DNA of 54,549 nucleotides from Planctomycetota bacterium (GTDB lineage: Bacteria; Planctomycetota; UBA1135; GCA-002686595). Below are positions 18,872 to 28,912 of the stretch, one piece after another (positions within the stretch are counted from its first letter, which is position 1; every line of letters starts with the position of its first letter). The stretch spans positions 1 to 54,549 of the forward strand of contig JAPKBO010000004.1 in assembly GCA_028823395.1 (NCBI GenBank), written 5' to 3'. Position numbers and translations under genes: made by a program. Under the pieces are notes generated by a model. That model had not been told where the DNA came from, did not search any database, and saw nothing but the letters and a program-made list of their open reading frames with translations.

Positions 18872-18936
18872 GAGTGGCGCGGTCCTTGGACGCGCCAGGA
18901 TGTCACATTCTTCCCGGGCGCCGTGGGGATTCCGAG

Positions 18937-20415
18937 CTAGAAATCAGGGCTCAGATCCATGCCCTGCAGGATGCGAGGCCGAATGTAGAACAGCACATTA
19001 GTCTGCTGGGTGATCTCATACTTGTTCTTGAATAGATTGCCGATAACGGGAATGTCCCCTAGGAGGGGGACCTTGCGCTCCCGCTCAAGGGTGCGCTCCG
19101 CGATGAGCCCCCCCAGCACCACGGCTTCCCCCGGCTCCAAGCGCACCGTGGTAGAGGCTCTCCGGGCTGAGATCGAAGGTACTGAAATGACTCCCTGGGC
19201 ATCATCCCCCCCTTGGCTCAGGCTGATTGCGGTGCCGCTCACCTGAGAGGCGCGGATGTCGATGTTCAGCAGTATGGTCTCCTCCCCGATGATGGTCGGA
19301 ATCACGAACATCTGCACTCCCACGGGCTTGGTCATCAACGTCGCCGTGAAGGTGCCGTTCGGGTTGAGTGCCCCAAGGGTGTAGTAGGGCACCTCATCGG
19401 TGTTCTCAAATTCAGCGCGGCCGCCTTCACGCACGGCAACCTTGGGCCGCGACATGATGTGTACATCCTCATGGTTAGAGACGATCTCGAGCAACGCATC
19501 AAACTGCACACCATCAAAGATGGCTGAGACCCCGAAGAGTGCTTCGCCCGAGTCCACCGTATTGCCCAAAGAGTAATCCAGGCTGTTGGCGAAGGCGCCA
19601 CCATTGGGCAGGCCAAAAATGGGCGTACTGGAGTCGATCGGGCTGAGGCCGTAATCGAAGGAATCGGAGGTGGACACCTCGATAATCCGGGCCTCGATTT
19701 CGATCTGCCGTACGCGGGCACTAAAGGTCTCGATAAAACGCTCGGCCTCGAGCAGCACTGCAGGTTGTGCCCGGACGAAGAGCCAATCTGAAAGAGGAAC
19801 GAAGGTGCTGCTCTGCAAGGTCTTGCCCGAAGGCACGGAATAAGGTTCCCCATCGAAGCCGAGGCGCAGATCCAGAACAGCCTCGCTCATTCCTTGCTCC
19901 CCAATGGGCTTCAAGCCTGCGCCATTGACCACGGCCCCCCCCTCTGCGGGAATATCAAAGTCCCCGTACAGAGAAAGCAGGGTCATGGCTCGCTGGCCAA
20001 GGCCCGCCGGAAAGGTGTAGGGCTTCGTAACGAAGCCTGTGTCAGCATCCACCCAGATCCGCTCGCCAAAGACCAAGAAAGGGTCGATGGCGCGTGGCTC
20101 CAGGGATTCGATGTCCGTAGAGGCTCCGGAGCTCTCCGCCTCGGCGATCGGAGCCCTGGCGTAGAGGTTCTCCAGCTCCGCAAAATAGCTGGCCTCATCG
20201 AAGTCCTCGACCGGAGTAAGCGCATCCCCACCGAGTAGAATCCGCTCCCAGTTGGCGTTGATCTCCGCACTGCGCTCCTTGGGGGAGGGCTCACCCGAGC
20301 CAAACACCTGACAGCCTGATAGGCACACCCACGCCAAGGCCAAGGCCAACATTCCACCCTGCTTCTGTAAGCGGATGCCGGAGTCGGCGTTGGGGGCTTG
20401 GAGACAAACAGGCAT
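18937..20415 (-). CDS. Secretin-like type II/III secretion system protein (lipoprotein), paralog 1
   Basis: LSGCQ lipobox; RPKVAVREGGRAEFENTDEVPY ... VPSISARRASTTVRLEPGEAVVLGGLIAERTLERERKVPLLGDIPVIGNLFKNKYEITQQTNVLFYIRPRIL. Alternative start at 20352. Confidence 0.85.
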   Translation of the reverse strand: MPVCLQAPNADSGIRLQKQGGMLALALAWVCLSGCQVFGSGEPSPKERSAEINANWERILLGGDALTPVEDFDEASYFAELENLYARAPIAEAESSGASTDIESLEPRAIDPFLVFGERIWVDADTGFVTKPYTFPAGLGQRAMTLLSLYGDFDIPAEGGAVVNGAGLKPIGEQGMSEAVLDLRLGFDGEPYSVPSGKTLQSSTFVPLSDWLFVRAQPAVLLEAERFIETFSARVRQIEIEARIIEVSTSDSFDYGLSPIDSSTPIFGLPNGGAFANSLDYSLGNTVDSGEALFGVSAIFDGVQFDALLEIVSNHEDVHIMSRPKVAVREGGRAEFENTDEVPYYTLGALNPNGTFTATLMTKPVGVQMFVIPTIIGEETILLNIDIRASQVSGTAISLSQGGDDAQGVISVPSISARRASTTVRLEPGEAVVLGGLIAERTLERERKVPLLGDIPVIGNLFKNKYEITQQTNVLFYIRPRILQGMDLSPDF

Positions 20416-20421
20416 CGGGAA

Positions 20422-21945
20422 TCAGAAGTCGGAGTTCAGATCGATCCCCTGCAGTATGCGAGGATAGATGAAGAAGAGTACGTCGGTGCGCTCTTGGACC
20501 TGATAGTGGCTCTTGAAAATGCTCCCCAACAGGGGCAGGTCCCCCAACACAGGCACCTTCTTTTCGCGCTGCAGGGTGCGCTCCGAAATCAGGCCACCGA
20601 TCACCAACCCCTGGCCCGCGTCTAGGCGCACGGTTGTGGTGGCCTTGCGTTTGGCCACCTCTGGAATCCCCACGGTTGAACTGGAACCGTTGGGGTCCGT
20701 CACGATGAAGGTCGCTGCCGTTCCGGTAATTTGGGACACCTCGGTGTCCACATCCAAGATCAGGGTGTTGCTTCCGATAATGCGTGGCACCACGTAGAGC
20801 TGAACGCCCACGTCCCTAAAACTGATCGTCCATGTGAACTGGCCATTGGCGTTGATCGAGTTGAGCTTCATCACGGGCGTCTGTTGCACCTCAATCAGCT
20901 CCGCACGTGCGCCCTCCCGTACGGCGACCTTGGGTTGGGAGATGATGGCGGCCGACTCATCGGTGGAAATCATCTCCAAGAGCGCGTTGAACTGCACCCC
21001 ATCAAAAACAGCTGAGACCCCGAAGATGGCCTCCCCCACATCCACGGTGTTGCCGAATGAGAAGTCCACGCTGTGGATCAGGGAGCCCGCATTGGGCAGT
21101 CCGAAAATCGGGGTCACCCCGTCCACTGGGCGTATCCCGTAGTCGGAGGTCTTGGTGGTGGTCAATTCCACGATCTTGGCCTCCACCTGGATCTGGCGAG
21201 CGCTACTTATAAAGAGCCGGATGAAACGCTGGATCTGGCGCATCTCCTCCGGGGCCGCCGTCACGACCAACCAGTCAGAGAGCGGAACCACGCGGGGCTT
21301 GGTCACCCCCGGAGTGCGCGGGGGGGTGAAGGTCTCCGCACCCTGGCCGTTGAGCAGGTGCAACACCACAGACCCGGGAGGCTGCGCGCCCTCAGGCATG
21401 TTGTTGTTGTCCACGGGAGCACCGTGGATGTCGAGGCCCGAATGGGTCTCAATAAGCGCCTGCACGCGCCCACCGGCGCCAAGCGGAAAGGTGAAAGGCT
21501 TCATTATCAGCCCCGAGTCGCGGTACCAGACGATACGCTCGCCGAACTCCTCGTAAGGGTTCTGGATCGGGCCGTCCCCCTCTTGGGCAGAGGCACCGAG
21601 CAAGAGATCATCGAAGTCAATCTCAGGCGGAGGGTCCTGGCCAACTTCAACACCCGTCGCTGTACCCGAATCGGATTCGAACGTCTCACCTGCCGTGGCA
21701 GCCTCTTCTCCGCCGGCGAGGTAGGCATCCTCAAGCGCCTTGGCATAGTCCGCTCCGGTTTGCGGGACGGCGGCGACCGAATCATCGACGGCCGCCTCAT
21801 GTTGAGCCGAAGTCATGGCCTCTTCAATCGCCTGCAACGCATCTCCCTCGGAAGCCTCCGAAGAAGCCGGCCCCCGGCAGCCGGCAAGGGACACAAGCAG
21901 GGTCAAAGGCAGCAAGGCCCGCCTATAGGTTTGAATGAGCCTCAC
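20422..21945 (-). CDS. Secretin-like type II/III secretion system protein (lipoprotein), paralog 2
   Basis: MRLIQTYRRALLPLTLLVSLAGCRG; QPKVAVREGARAELIEVQQTPV ... VGIPEVAKRKATTTVRLDAGQGLVIGGLISERTLQREKKVPVLGDLPLLGSIFKSHYQVQERTDVLFFIYPRIL. Confidence 0.85.
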   Translation of the reverse strand: MRLIQTYRRALLPLTLLVSLAGCRGPASSEASEGDALQAIEEAMTSAQHEAAVDDSVAAVPQTGADYAKALEDAYLAGGEEAATAGETFESDSGTATGVEVGQDPPPEIDFDDLLLGASAQEGDGPIQNPYEEFGERIVWYRDSGLIMKPFTFPLGAGGRVQALIETHSGLDIHGAPVDNNNMPEGAQPPGSVVLHLLNGQGAETFTPPRTPGVTKPRVVPLSDWLVVTAAPEEMRQIQRFIRLFISSARQIQVEAKIVELTTTKTSDYGIRPVDGVTPIFGLPNAGSLIHSVDFSFGNTVDVGEAIFGVSAVFDGVQFNALLEMISTDESAAIISQPKVAVREGARAELIEVQQTPVMKLNSINANGQFTWTISFRDVGVQLYVVPRIIGSNTLILDVDTEVSQITGTAATFIVTDPNGSSSTVGIPEVAKRKATTTVRLDAGQGLVIGGLISERTLQREKKVPVLGDLPLLGSIFKSHYQVQERTDVLFFIYPRILQGIDLNSDF

Positions 21946-21957
21946 GGGTAGCCCGCG

Positions 21958-22419
21958 TCACTTGCCGCCCATCTCGGCCTTAACCTTGGCCGTGATGTCG
22001 GCTACCCCAACCCCATCCCGGCGGGTGATTTTCTTCCAAACGCCACAGTGGCTATTGGCCCGGCGTACCGTTTCGCAGGCACTGAGGACCTTTTGCTTGG
22101 CTTGGGTCATCAGTTGGAGGCCTTCAGCGGACTGTCGGTCGATTCTGTTCTTCTTGATCTTGCGCACCTCGTCGGTCGCTTCCAGAAGGGCCTCATAGTT
22201 CACCGTTGCGGGCTTAGTGATGCTCGCTGGGTTCTTGATCCCCTTCCCGCAGATGTTGTCCCGACGGTAGAAGACATAGGGCGTCCCCCCGCCATCATCG
22301 AGACGCACACTTAGGCTGGCGGCAGCGTCCGGGGCCGGAGCGCTCGCCGAGGGAATGAGGGCTTGCGCGGACCCACAGAGGGTGCAAGCGAGCAGAATCG
22401 TACGTCCTATTATTAGCAT
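21958..22419 (-). CDS. Small exported hypothetical protein
   Basis: MLIIGRTILLACTLCGSAQALIPSAS signal peptide; same strand, 12 nt upstream of secretin paralog 2. Confidence 0.6.
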   Translation of the reverse strand: MLIIGRTILLACTLCGSAQALIPSASAPAPDAAASLSVRLDDGGGTPYVFYRRDNICGKGIKNPASITKPATVNYEALLEATDEVRKIKKNRIDRQSAEGLQLMTQAKQKVLSACETVRRANSHCGVWKKITRRDGVGVADITAKVKAEMGGK

Positions 22420-22715
22420 GGCTTGATTATCTATCGGCCCGGATGGCGCCAGCCCGTCCCGGGGAGTTGGTTTCAGACGTGTATATTGGCCTAGAACACC
22501 GTGGGTCTTGTATAGCCGCTGAGGCCTTTCACTGCACGGGCCAATTGAACGGGATACTCAACGCTAACGGCCGTGCCGTTCTTGGCCCCTTCTGGGGTCT
22601 TTAGCCCGCCACAGCCATTTGCATTCCGGGCGATTCCGAGCGGAGGAGCGCCCCCCCCAGTCCTGGCAATCTCCGCGCCTTGCTGCAAGAGGCGTCTCGG
22701 CGCCGGGTTCGATTA

Positions 22716-22758
22716 CGAAAAATGCCCCCCCGACCCGTTGTAGGTCGGAGGGGCATTG
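22716..22758 (-). terminator. Rho-independent terminator of pnp
   Basis: Minus strand AATGCCCC-T-CCGACC-tacaacg-GGTCGG-gg-GGGGCATT then TTTTTCG; about 14 paired bases, 40 nt after the pnp stop. Confidence 0.85.
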
Positions 22759-22796
22759 ATTGTCCCGAGGCATTCGGGCCAACGGGTCAGTAGACC

Positions 22797-24977
22797 TCAG
22801 TCGCTGGCTCCGGAGTGCTCGCGCCGACGGCCACCGCGGTCACCACCGCGATCACCACCGTCCGAACCGCCTTCTTCGCCGCCGGGCAGGGTCACCTTGT
22901 GGCTGACCTTGACCTTGCCACGATCATCAACATTGATGATCTCCACCTCAACCTCGTCGCCCACATTGACGACGTCGGTCACCTGACCCACGAAGCCGTG
23001 CGCCAACTCGGAGATGTGGCAGAGGCCTTCCACGCCGGGAAGGATCTCGATGAAGGCTCCGAAGTCGCGCACACTGCGCACGGTACCCGTGTAGCGAGTG
23101 CCGACTTCCGGGGTCTGCGTCGAAGCCTCGATGGCGTTCTTGCAAGCCTTGACCTGAACTGAATCCGTTCCGAAGACCTGAACATTCCCTTCGTCGTCGA
23201 GAATCGAGATACGCACGCTGTACTGAGCTTGCATAGCCTTGATGTTCTTTCCACCAGGGCCGATCAGGAAGCCGATCTTGTCGCCGGGAATCTTGAGCGT
23301 CTCCATGCGCGGGGCATAGTCGGAGACCTCGGGAGAAGGACCGGGAACGGCCTTGAGCATTTCACGCAGAATGTGAATGCGGCCTTCCTTGGCCTGCTGG
23401 AGAGCAGTAGACAGCAAGGCACGGGATACACCCTTGATCTTGATATCCATCTGCAAGGCCGTGATACCCACGCCCGATCCAGCCACCTTGAAGTCCATGT
23501 CTCCGTTGTGATCCTCGGAACCGAGGATGTCGGAGAGAATGGCCTCGCGGTCGCCATCCTTGACGAGGCCCATGGCAATACCGGCCACAGGCTGACTCAC
23601 GGGGACGCCCGCGGACATCATGGCCAGGCAACCACCACACACGCTCGCCATGGACGAAGAACCGTTCGACTCCATGATGTCCGACACGATGCGGATCGTG
23701 TAGGGGAACTGCTCGCGAGTGGGCATGACTGCCATCAGCGCGCGCTCGGCCAACATACCGTGGCCAATCTCACGCCGACCGGGGCCCATAATGCGCCGCG
23801 TCTCTCCCACCGAGTAGGGCGGGAAGTTGTAGTGCAAGTAGAAGCTCTTCTTGTACTCCGGCTCGAGGCCATCGATGACCTGCTCGTCATCGGGGGTCCC
23901 GAGAGTGACGCTGACCAGGGCTTGGGTCTCACCGCGAGTAAACAGCGCTGAACCGTGCTGACGCTCGATGAAATTAGGAACGACAGTAATCTTGCGGATC
24001 TTGTCGTGGGCGCGGCCGTCCACGCGGGTTCCAGACAAAATGCACTCGCGCTCCACGTGCTGCTGCAGATCGTGCAGCATGGTTTTGATGGCCTTGGTTC
24101 GTGCTCCAAGATCGTCACTATCACAATCGGCGGTCAGGGTCGACAAACACTCTTTCTTGATGGCAGAGAGGGCTTCGTAGCGATCGTTCTTGCCTTGGGT
24201 ACGGACGGCCGTAGTCATGGCCGCCTCATGCTCGAAGACCTGGGCCTTGAGGGCCTCATCCACTGCAGGAGCAATGAACTCTGCCTGGGGCTTGCCCACT
24301 TTCGCGGTCAGCTCATCAATCAAGGAAACGACCTCAAGGATCACCTTGTGGGCGCAATCAAGGGCGTCCACCATGACTTCCTCGGGAAGTTGCTTGGCGG
24401 AGGACTCCACCATGGCCAACCCGCCTTCGTGACCGGAAACCACCAGGTCAAGGGTGGATTCCTCGCGCCGTACCTGATCCTCGGGGAAAGGTACGAACTC
24501 ATCGTTCACGCGTCCCACGCGCACAGCGCCCAGGGTCGCATCAAAGGGCAGACCACTGATACGGACCGCGGCAAAGGCCGCGATCATGGCCGCCACGTCG
24601 GTGTTGTTCTTGCCGTCGTACTGGAGGGCGTGCGTCAGAACCTGCACTTCCTCCTTATAGCCATCGGGGAACATCGGTCGGATCGAGCGGTCGATCAGAC
24701 GCATGGTCAAGATTTCCTTGGTCGTGGGACGTGCTTCGCGCTTGAAGAAACCGCCGGGGATCTTGCCGCCGGCCTCGTTCTTCTCGCGGTAGTCGCAGAG
24801 CAAGGGGAAGAAATCGATGTCCTCACGTGCCTTGCCAGCGGTCACCGCGGCAAAGACTTTGGAGTCACCTATCGTCAGAATCACGGAGCCGCCAGCCTGT
24901 CGGGCCACTTGGCCCGTTTCGATGGCGATGCGCACTCCTGAAATTTCGCGTTCAACGCGTATGGGTCCGTTTGTCAT
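22797..24977 (-). CDS. pnp: Polyribonucleotide nucleotidyltransferase
   Basis: LLCDYREKNEAGGKIPGGFFKREARPTTKEILTMRLIDRSIRPMFPDGYKEEVQV ... KH and S1 domains near the C-terminus. Confidence 0.98.
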   Translation of the reverse strand: MTNGPIRVEREISGVRIAIETGQVARQAGGSVILTIGDSKVFAAVTAGKAREDIDFFPLLCDYREKNEAGGKIPGGFFKREARPTTKEILTMRLIDRSIRPMFPDGYKEEVQVLTHALQYDGKNNTDVAAMIAAFAAVRISGLPFDATLGAVRVGRVNDEFVPFPEDQVRREESTLDLVVSGHEGGLAMVESSAKQLPEEVMVDALDCAHKVILEVVSLIDELTAKVGKPQAEFIAPAVDEALKAQVFEHEAAMTTAVRTQGKNDRYEALSAIKKECLSTLTADCDSDDLGARTKAIKTMLHDLQQHVERECILSGTRVDGRAHDKIRKITVVPNFIERQHGSALFTRGETQALVSVTLGTPDDEQVIDGLEPEYKKSFYLHYNFPPYSVGETRRIMGPGRREIGHGMLAERALMAVMPTREQFPYTIRIVSDIMESNGSSSMASVCGGCLAMMSAGVPVSQPVAGIAMGLVKDGDREAILSDILGSEDHNGDMDFKVAGSGVGITALQMDIKIKGVSRALLSTALQQAKEGRIHILREMLKAVPGPSPEVSDYAPRMETLKIPGDKIGFLIGPGGKNIKAMQAQYSVRISILDDEGNVQVFGTDSVQVKACKNAIEASTQTPEVGTRYTGTVRSVRDFGAFIEILPGVEGLCHISELAHGFVGQVTDVVNVGDEVEVEIINVDDRGKVKVSHKVTLPGGEEGGSDGGDRGGDRGGRRREHSGASD

Positions 24978-25099
24978 GGATCAGTTCCGAATCTTCGGTA
25001 TCAATAGTTGCTTAGTTTTTTTCGTGTAGTGTCGTAATCTATCTTGTCGTCGCATTCTCGCGACCGGTACCGTGGGGCATTGGCCCTACACGGCACGTC

Positions 25100-25132
25100 G
25101 GGGTCTGTGACACAGCTGTGCCACACGACCCC
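25100..25132 (-). promoter_or_regulatory. Long hairpin in rpsO-pnp intercistronic region
   Basis: GGGGTC-g-TGTG-g-CACAGCTGTG-t-CACA-GACCCC; about 15 bp with minor bulges and no U-tract on the minus strand. Possibly an RNase processing site or pnp autoregulatory element by analogy. Confidence 0.5.
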
Positions 25133-25141
25133 CGCTCGGAG

Positions 25142-25411
25142 CTAGCGACGCAGGCCCAACCGCCCCAGAATCGTCCGGTAGCGCTCAGGGCTCTTCGAAC
25201 GCAAGTAGCGCAGCAGCTTGCTCCTCCGACCCACCATCTTCACCAGCCCAAGTTGGGAGGCGTAGTCCTTCTTATGGATCTTTAGGTGCTCGGTCAGATT
25301 GCGAATGTTCTCCGTCAGTAGCGCGACCTGGACCTCAGGGGATCCGTTGTCTCCGTCAGCTGTCGCGTACTCGGAAATCAGTTCTGCTTTGCGGGCCGTT
25401 TCGATGGCCAT
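25142..25411 (-). CDS. rpsO: 30S ribosomal protein S15
   Basis: [67 protein letters not shown]. Confidence 0.97.
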   Translation of the reverse strand: MAIETARKAELISEYATADGDNGSPEVQVALLTENIRNLTEHLKIHKKDYASQLGLVKMVGRRSKLLRYLRSKSPERYRTILGRLGLRR

Positions 25412-25741
25412 GGTAGTTGTCTTCCTTCTTGCGTAGGACTTGCCCTTCGCCTAGGCGGCCTCCACATGGAGGTCATGCCACCCGGAACGAGGGTGCGGGG
25501 GGAGCCCAATGAGGGCTCCGCGATAATTGAGGCAAGGAGTCTAGCCCCCTGAATCCGCAGCGCTAGGCGTGTGGAGGGGTTTTGAGTATAGGGCCAGAAA
25601 AGGCCGACTGACGGGGCTCCGGGGCACCCGGATGTCCCCGTACCCGTCCCGGGAGCAAGATCGTGACCTAACTGGAGCAAAAGGAAAACCCATTCCAATC
25701 TTTGCCACCGCGCCAGAATCACCGATCCTGTTCCCGACCCC

Positions 25742-28700
25742 ATGCATCCCACAACCCAGAAATCCAACGACGGCCCTCAGTTCACGGCCGTACTAGCCTG
25801 CTTCTTCCTGTCCGGGTTCGCAGCACTCGTCTACCAGACTGCTTGGCTACGCCAGTTTTCGGTGGTTTTCGGAACCTCGGAGCTCGCTGTCGCCACCGTC
25901 CTCGCCGCCTATATGGCTGGGCTCGCCCTTGGTGCAACGGCTGCAGGCAAGCTGCTGCACCGCATCAAACGGCCCGTCCTGTGGTACGGCATCCTCGAAG
26001 CTGGCGTGGCACTCGGAGCTCTCCTGGTTCCGCTTGGCCTGCGCGGCGCACGCCTCATGCAGGACCTCTTCATCGGCGACCAGAGCGCCCTTGTCGACTC
26101 CGGAGGACCAGCCCAGTCGGCCTTCTATCTGATGACGACGTTTCTGGTGGTGCTGGTACCCACGACGTGCATGGGCGCCACGCTGCCCCTGCTCACGCGG
26201 CACGTCGTTCGCAGGCGAGACCACATCGGCCCGCGGGTCGGACTGCTCTACACGACCAACACCGCCGGAGCGGTGGTCGGCACCCTAGCCGGAGCCTTCG
26301 TCTTTCTCCCACAGTACGGGCTCGCCGGAACGATCTACGTTGGCGTCGCTGCCAACGCGCTCGTCTTCATCCTGGCCGCCCTGATCGCCACTCGGACGCC
26401 CCAGCCAGTGCCCGATCCAAGCTCTTCAATGGATGAGCGCGCAGCGAAAAAGGAAGTCATTCCCGACGACCGCGTGCGCTGGATCCTGCCCCTCATCGCC
26501 ATCTCGGGTTCGGTGTCCTTCACCTACGAGGTCCTCTGGACGCGACTCCTCTCCCACATCCTCGGTGGAAGCATCTACGCTTTCGCCGCCATGCTGGCCA
26601 GTTTCCTGACCGGCATCACCATCGGGAGTGCCATTGCCTCGCTGCTGGCGCGCACACGACAGGCCGCTGCCATCGGATTCACGCTCTGCCAGCTCGGGAT
26701 CGCAGCACTCGCGGCCTGGGTATATTCACACATGGACGGACTGCCGGCCGTGTTCCTTGAACGCATGGCCGAACCGGGCGCCTCCCCCCAGGCAGTCGGG
26801 TTCCGGATGGCCTTCACTTTGCTGCTCCCTGCCACGATTCTAATCGGAGCGACTTTTCCGTTTGCCTTGCGCGTCCTCGCCCGCTCGCGAACGGAGGCCG
26901 GCCAAGCCAGTGCCCGGGTCTACGCCTGGAACACAGTGGGCGCCATCATCGGCGCCTTGTTGGCGGGCTTCTGGCTGATCCCCTCGCTGGGGTTCGCCGG
27001 CACGGCACGCTTGGCTGTAGGGGTGAGCCTGGCCCTAGCGGCAGCCGCATCGATAACCCTGCTCTGGCCCACAGCGCGCTGGCTCTGCATCGGCACCTGC
27101 GCCAGCCTAATGGCCCTGGTCCCCTACCAACCGCAATCGCCTGTTAACCTCTTGCGGCACGCACCGCTTGAGCCGGAAGAGGGCGCAGCAGGAGAAGTCC
27201 TCTTCACAGCTGTCGGCCACTCCGCCACGGTCCTCGTCATCGATCGGGGGGACACCCTTGAGATCCGATCCAACGGCCTGCCCGAGGCGGGCATCACTCC
27301 AGAGGGCACACCACCCTACGGACGTAACGCCGAGCGATTCCTGACCTCCCTTCCCGTCCTCGCCCGACCTGAGGCGAAGACCATGCTGGTGGTCGGGTTT
27401 GGAGGCGGAGTCGCGCTGGAGGACATCCCGCCGAGTATTTCAGAACTCGACGTGGTCGAGCTCGAGCCCCAGGTGCTCAAAGCCAACCGCGAGCTCTCCG
27501 ATCGGCGCGCCGCAGATCCTTTCGACGATCCACGCCTGAATGTAATCCTCAACGATGCACGCGGGGCTCTGACTCTCACGGACAAACGTTGGGACATCAT
27601 CGTGTCCCAGCCCTCCCACCCCTGGACTGCAGGCGCATCCCACCTCTACACCCGCGAGTTCGCCGCTCTCTGCAAGGAACACCTCGCCCCCGGGGGCGTC
27701 TTCGTGCAGTGGATCAACGCGGGCTTTCTGAATCCGGAGCTATTCGCCTCCGTGGGAGCCACGCTGCTGGACACCTACGAGCACCTGCGCTTGTACCGCC
27801 CCATCCCTAGCATGCTGCTCTTCCTGGCCTCAGCTGAGCCGCTCGACGTAGAGCGCGAACTCGTACGCACCGGCGCCCCCATCGCCGCGAATCCAGACTA
27901 CTGGAACGCCGCAGGCATCAGCGACGTCAACGAGCTGCTTGCGCTCCTGGCCTTGGATCAGAAGGGAATTGAGACACTCTGCGCCGGGGGCACCGTAAGC
28001 ACCGATGATCGCAACGTTCTCGCCATGGCGTCGGGCATGGATCTGCCAGAGGGCCTGCACATGGAGACGACCTGGGAATTCCTAGCTCCCGCAGATCCCC
28101 TGCTCGCGGAAGACGCCTCACTACTGAGCGACCTCGGTGAAGCGCTCGATCCCTTCACCGTCTTGCGCGCCATGGGCAGCGCCACGCCTCTGCGAGCCGC
28201 CGCCTTACCGGTTGAATTTCAGACCCCATCTGCCGAAGACCAGTCCTTCTTCCAAGTAGGTGCCGCCCTGCCCGCAGCGGGACGGGGCGCACCCGGCACG
28301 GCTGGTATCGGGACCCTCGCCCGTACTTGGACAGGGGTGCCCGGGTTGATCTGGAAGGGGTGGACCCTGGTGGGTAATAGTCGCTGGCAAAATCTGATCC
28401 AACTGGACGAGGAGCTTGCGAGCGTGCCCCCCTCATCGCCCTGGTTCCAGCATGCCTGTCGTCTCCGTGCCCACGGGCGCCTGGCCACAAGAGTCTCCCA
28501 GGTTCCCGGACAGGTTCAGCCCCAAGCCATCATCGAAGCCAACGCACGCGAAGCCATCGAGTTGCTCGACCGGGCCATTCTGCGCGAACCGTCTCCAGGT
28601 GCCCTGCTTCTGCGATTGGAAGCCGCCAGCGCCGCAAACTGGACAGCAGGCATCCTGGGCACGCTGAAGGAGCTACTAGTCTGGATGGGGCCGCCGAAGA

Positions 28701-28912
28701 ACGGGCTGCCCCCGATCACCATCCAGGAGCTGGAGATCGGGCTGCGCCCGTGGTCCTCCCGTTTGGATGCTCTTCGCAACAGCATCACTACGGCTCCCGG
28801 AGATCCTTCTCTTCAGCGCCTCACGGCTCTACAGAATCGGCTAGAAGTACTTCTGCCCCCAATCGTCCCGCGCGAACCCGCGACGGACGATTCCGGCCAG
28901 CAGTTCCGATGA
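25742..28912 (+). CDS. Fused polytopic (MFS-like) membrane / spermidine-synthase-like protein
   Basis: About 12 hydrophobic segments (FFLSGFAALVYQTAWLRQFSVVFGTSELAVATVLAAYMAGLALGA) then a Rossmann methyltransferase-like domain (MLVVGFGGGVALEDIPPSISELDVVELEPQV) and a C-terminal region. Confidence 0.85.
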   Translation: MHPTTQKSNDGPQFTAVLACFFLSGFAALVYQTAWLRQFSVVFGTSELAVATVLAAYMAGLALGATAAGKLLHRIKRPVLWYGILEAGVALGALLVPLGLRGARLMQDLFIGDQSALVDSGGPAQSAFYLMTTFLVVLVPTTCMGATLPLLTRHVVRRRDHIGPRVGLLYTTNTAGAVVGTLAGAFVFLPQYGLAGTIYVGVAANALVFILAALIATRTPQPVPDPSSSMDERAAKKEVIPDDRVRWILPLIAISGSVSFTYEVLWTRLLSHILGGSIYAFAAMLASFLTGITIGSAIASLLARTRQAAAIGFTLCQLGIAALAAWVYSHMDGLPAVFLERMAEPGASPQAVGFRMAFTLLLPATILIGATFPFALRVLARSRTEAGQASARVYAWNTVGAIIGALLAGFWLIPSLGFAGTARLAVGVSLALAAAASITLLWPTARWLCIGTCASLMALVPYQPQSPVNLLRHAPLEPEEGAAGEVLFTAVGHSATVLVIDRGDTLEIRSNGLPEAGITPEGTPPYGRNAERFLTSLPVLARPEAKTMLVVGFGGGVALEDIPPSISELDVVELEPQVLKANRELSDRRAADPFDDPRLNVILNDARGALTLTDKRWDIIVSQPSHPWTAGASHLYTREFAALCKEHLAPGGVFVQWINAGFLNPELFASVGATLLDTYEHLRLYRPIPSMLLFLASAEPLDVERELVRTGAPIAANPDYWNAAGISDVNELLALLALDQKGIETLCAGGTVSTDDRNVLAMASGMDLPEGLHMETTWEFLAPADPLLAEDASLLSDLGEALDPFTVLRAMGSATPLRAAALPVEFQTPSAEDQSFFQVGAALPAAGRGAPGTAGIGTLARTWTGVPGLIWKGWTLVGNSRWQNLIQLDEELASVPPSSPWFQHACRLRAHGRLATRVSQVPGQVQPQAIIEANAREAIELLDRAILREPSPGALLLRLEAASAANWTAGILGTLKELLVWMGPPKNGLPPITIQELEIGLRPWSSRLDALRNSITTAPGDPSLQRLTALQNRLEVLLPPIVPREPATDDSGQQFR

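Noticed and set aside
21958-22419. Possible further UGA readthrough at the small exported protein stop and elsewhere
   Set aside because: Continuation past the UGA gives no conserved sequence and quickly hits another stop; no Cys-aligned family motif. Other TGA stops are at expected family C-termini.
22491-22782. Short minus-strand ORFs between pnp and the small exported protein, and a GGGTTCGATTACG tRNA T-loop-like string
   Set aside because: ORFs overlap the pnp terminator region and lack a family signature; no acceptor, D or anticodon arms could be built around the T-loop-like string.
23955-24941. 328-aa + strand ORF antisense to pnp
   Set aside because: Shadow ORF of the high-GC pnp gene; His/Gly/Arg-rich composition, no recognisable family.
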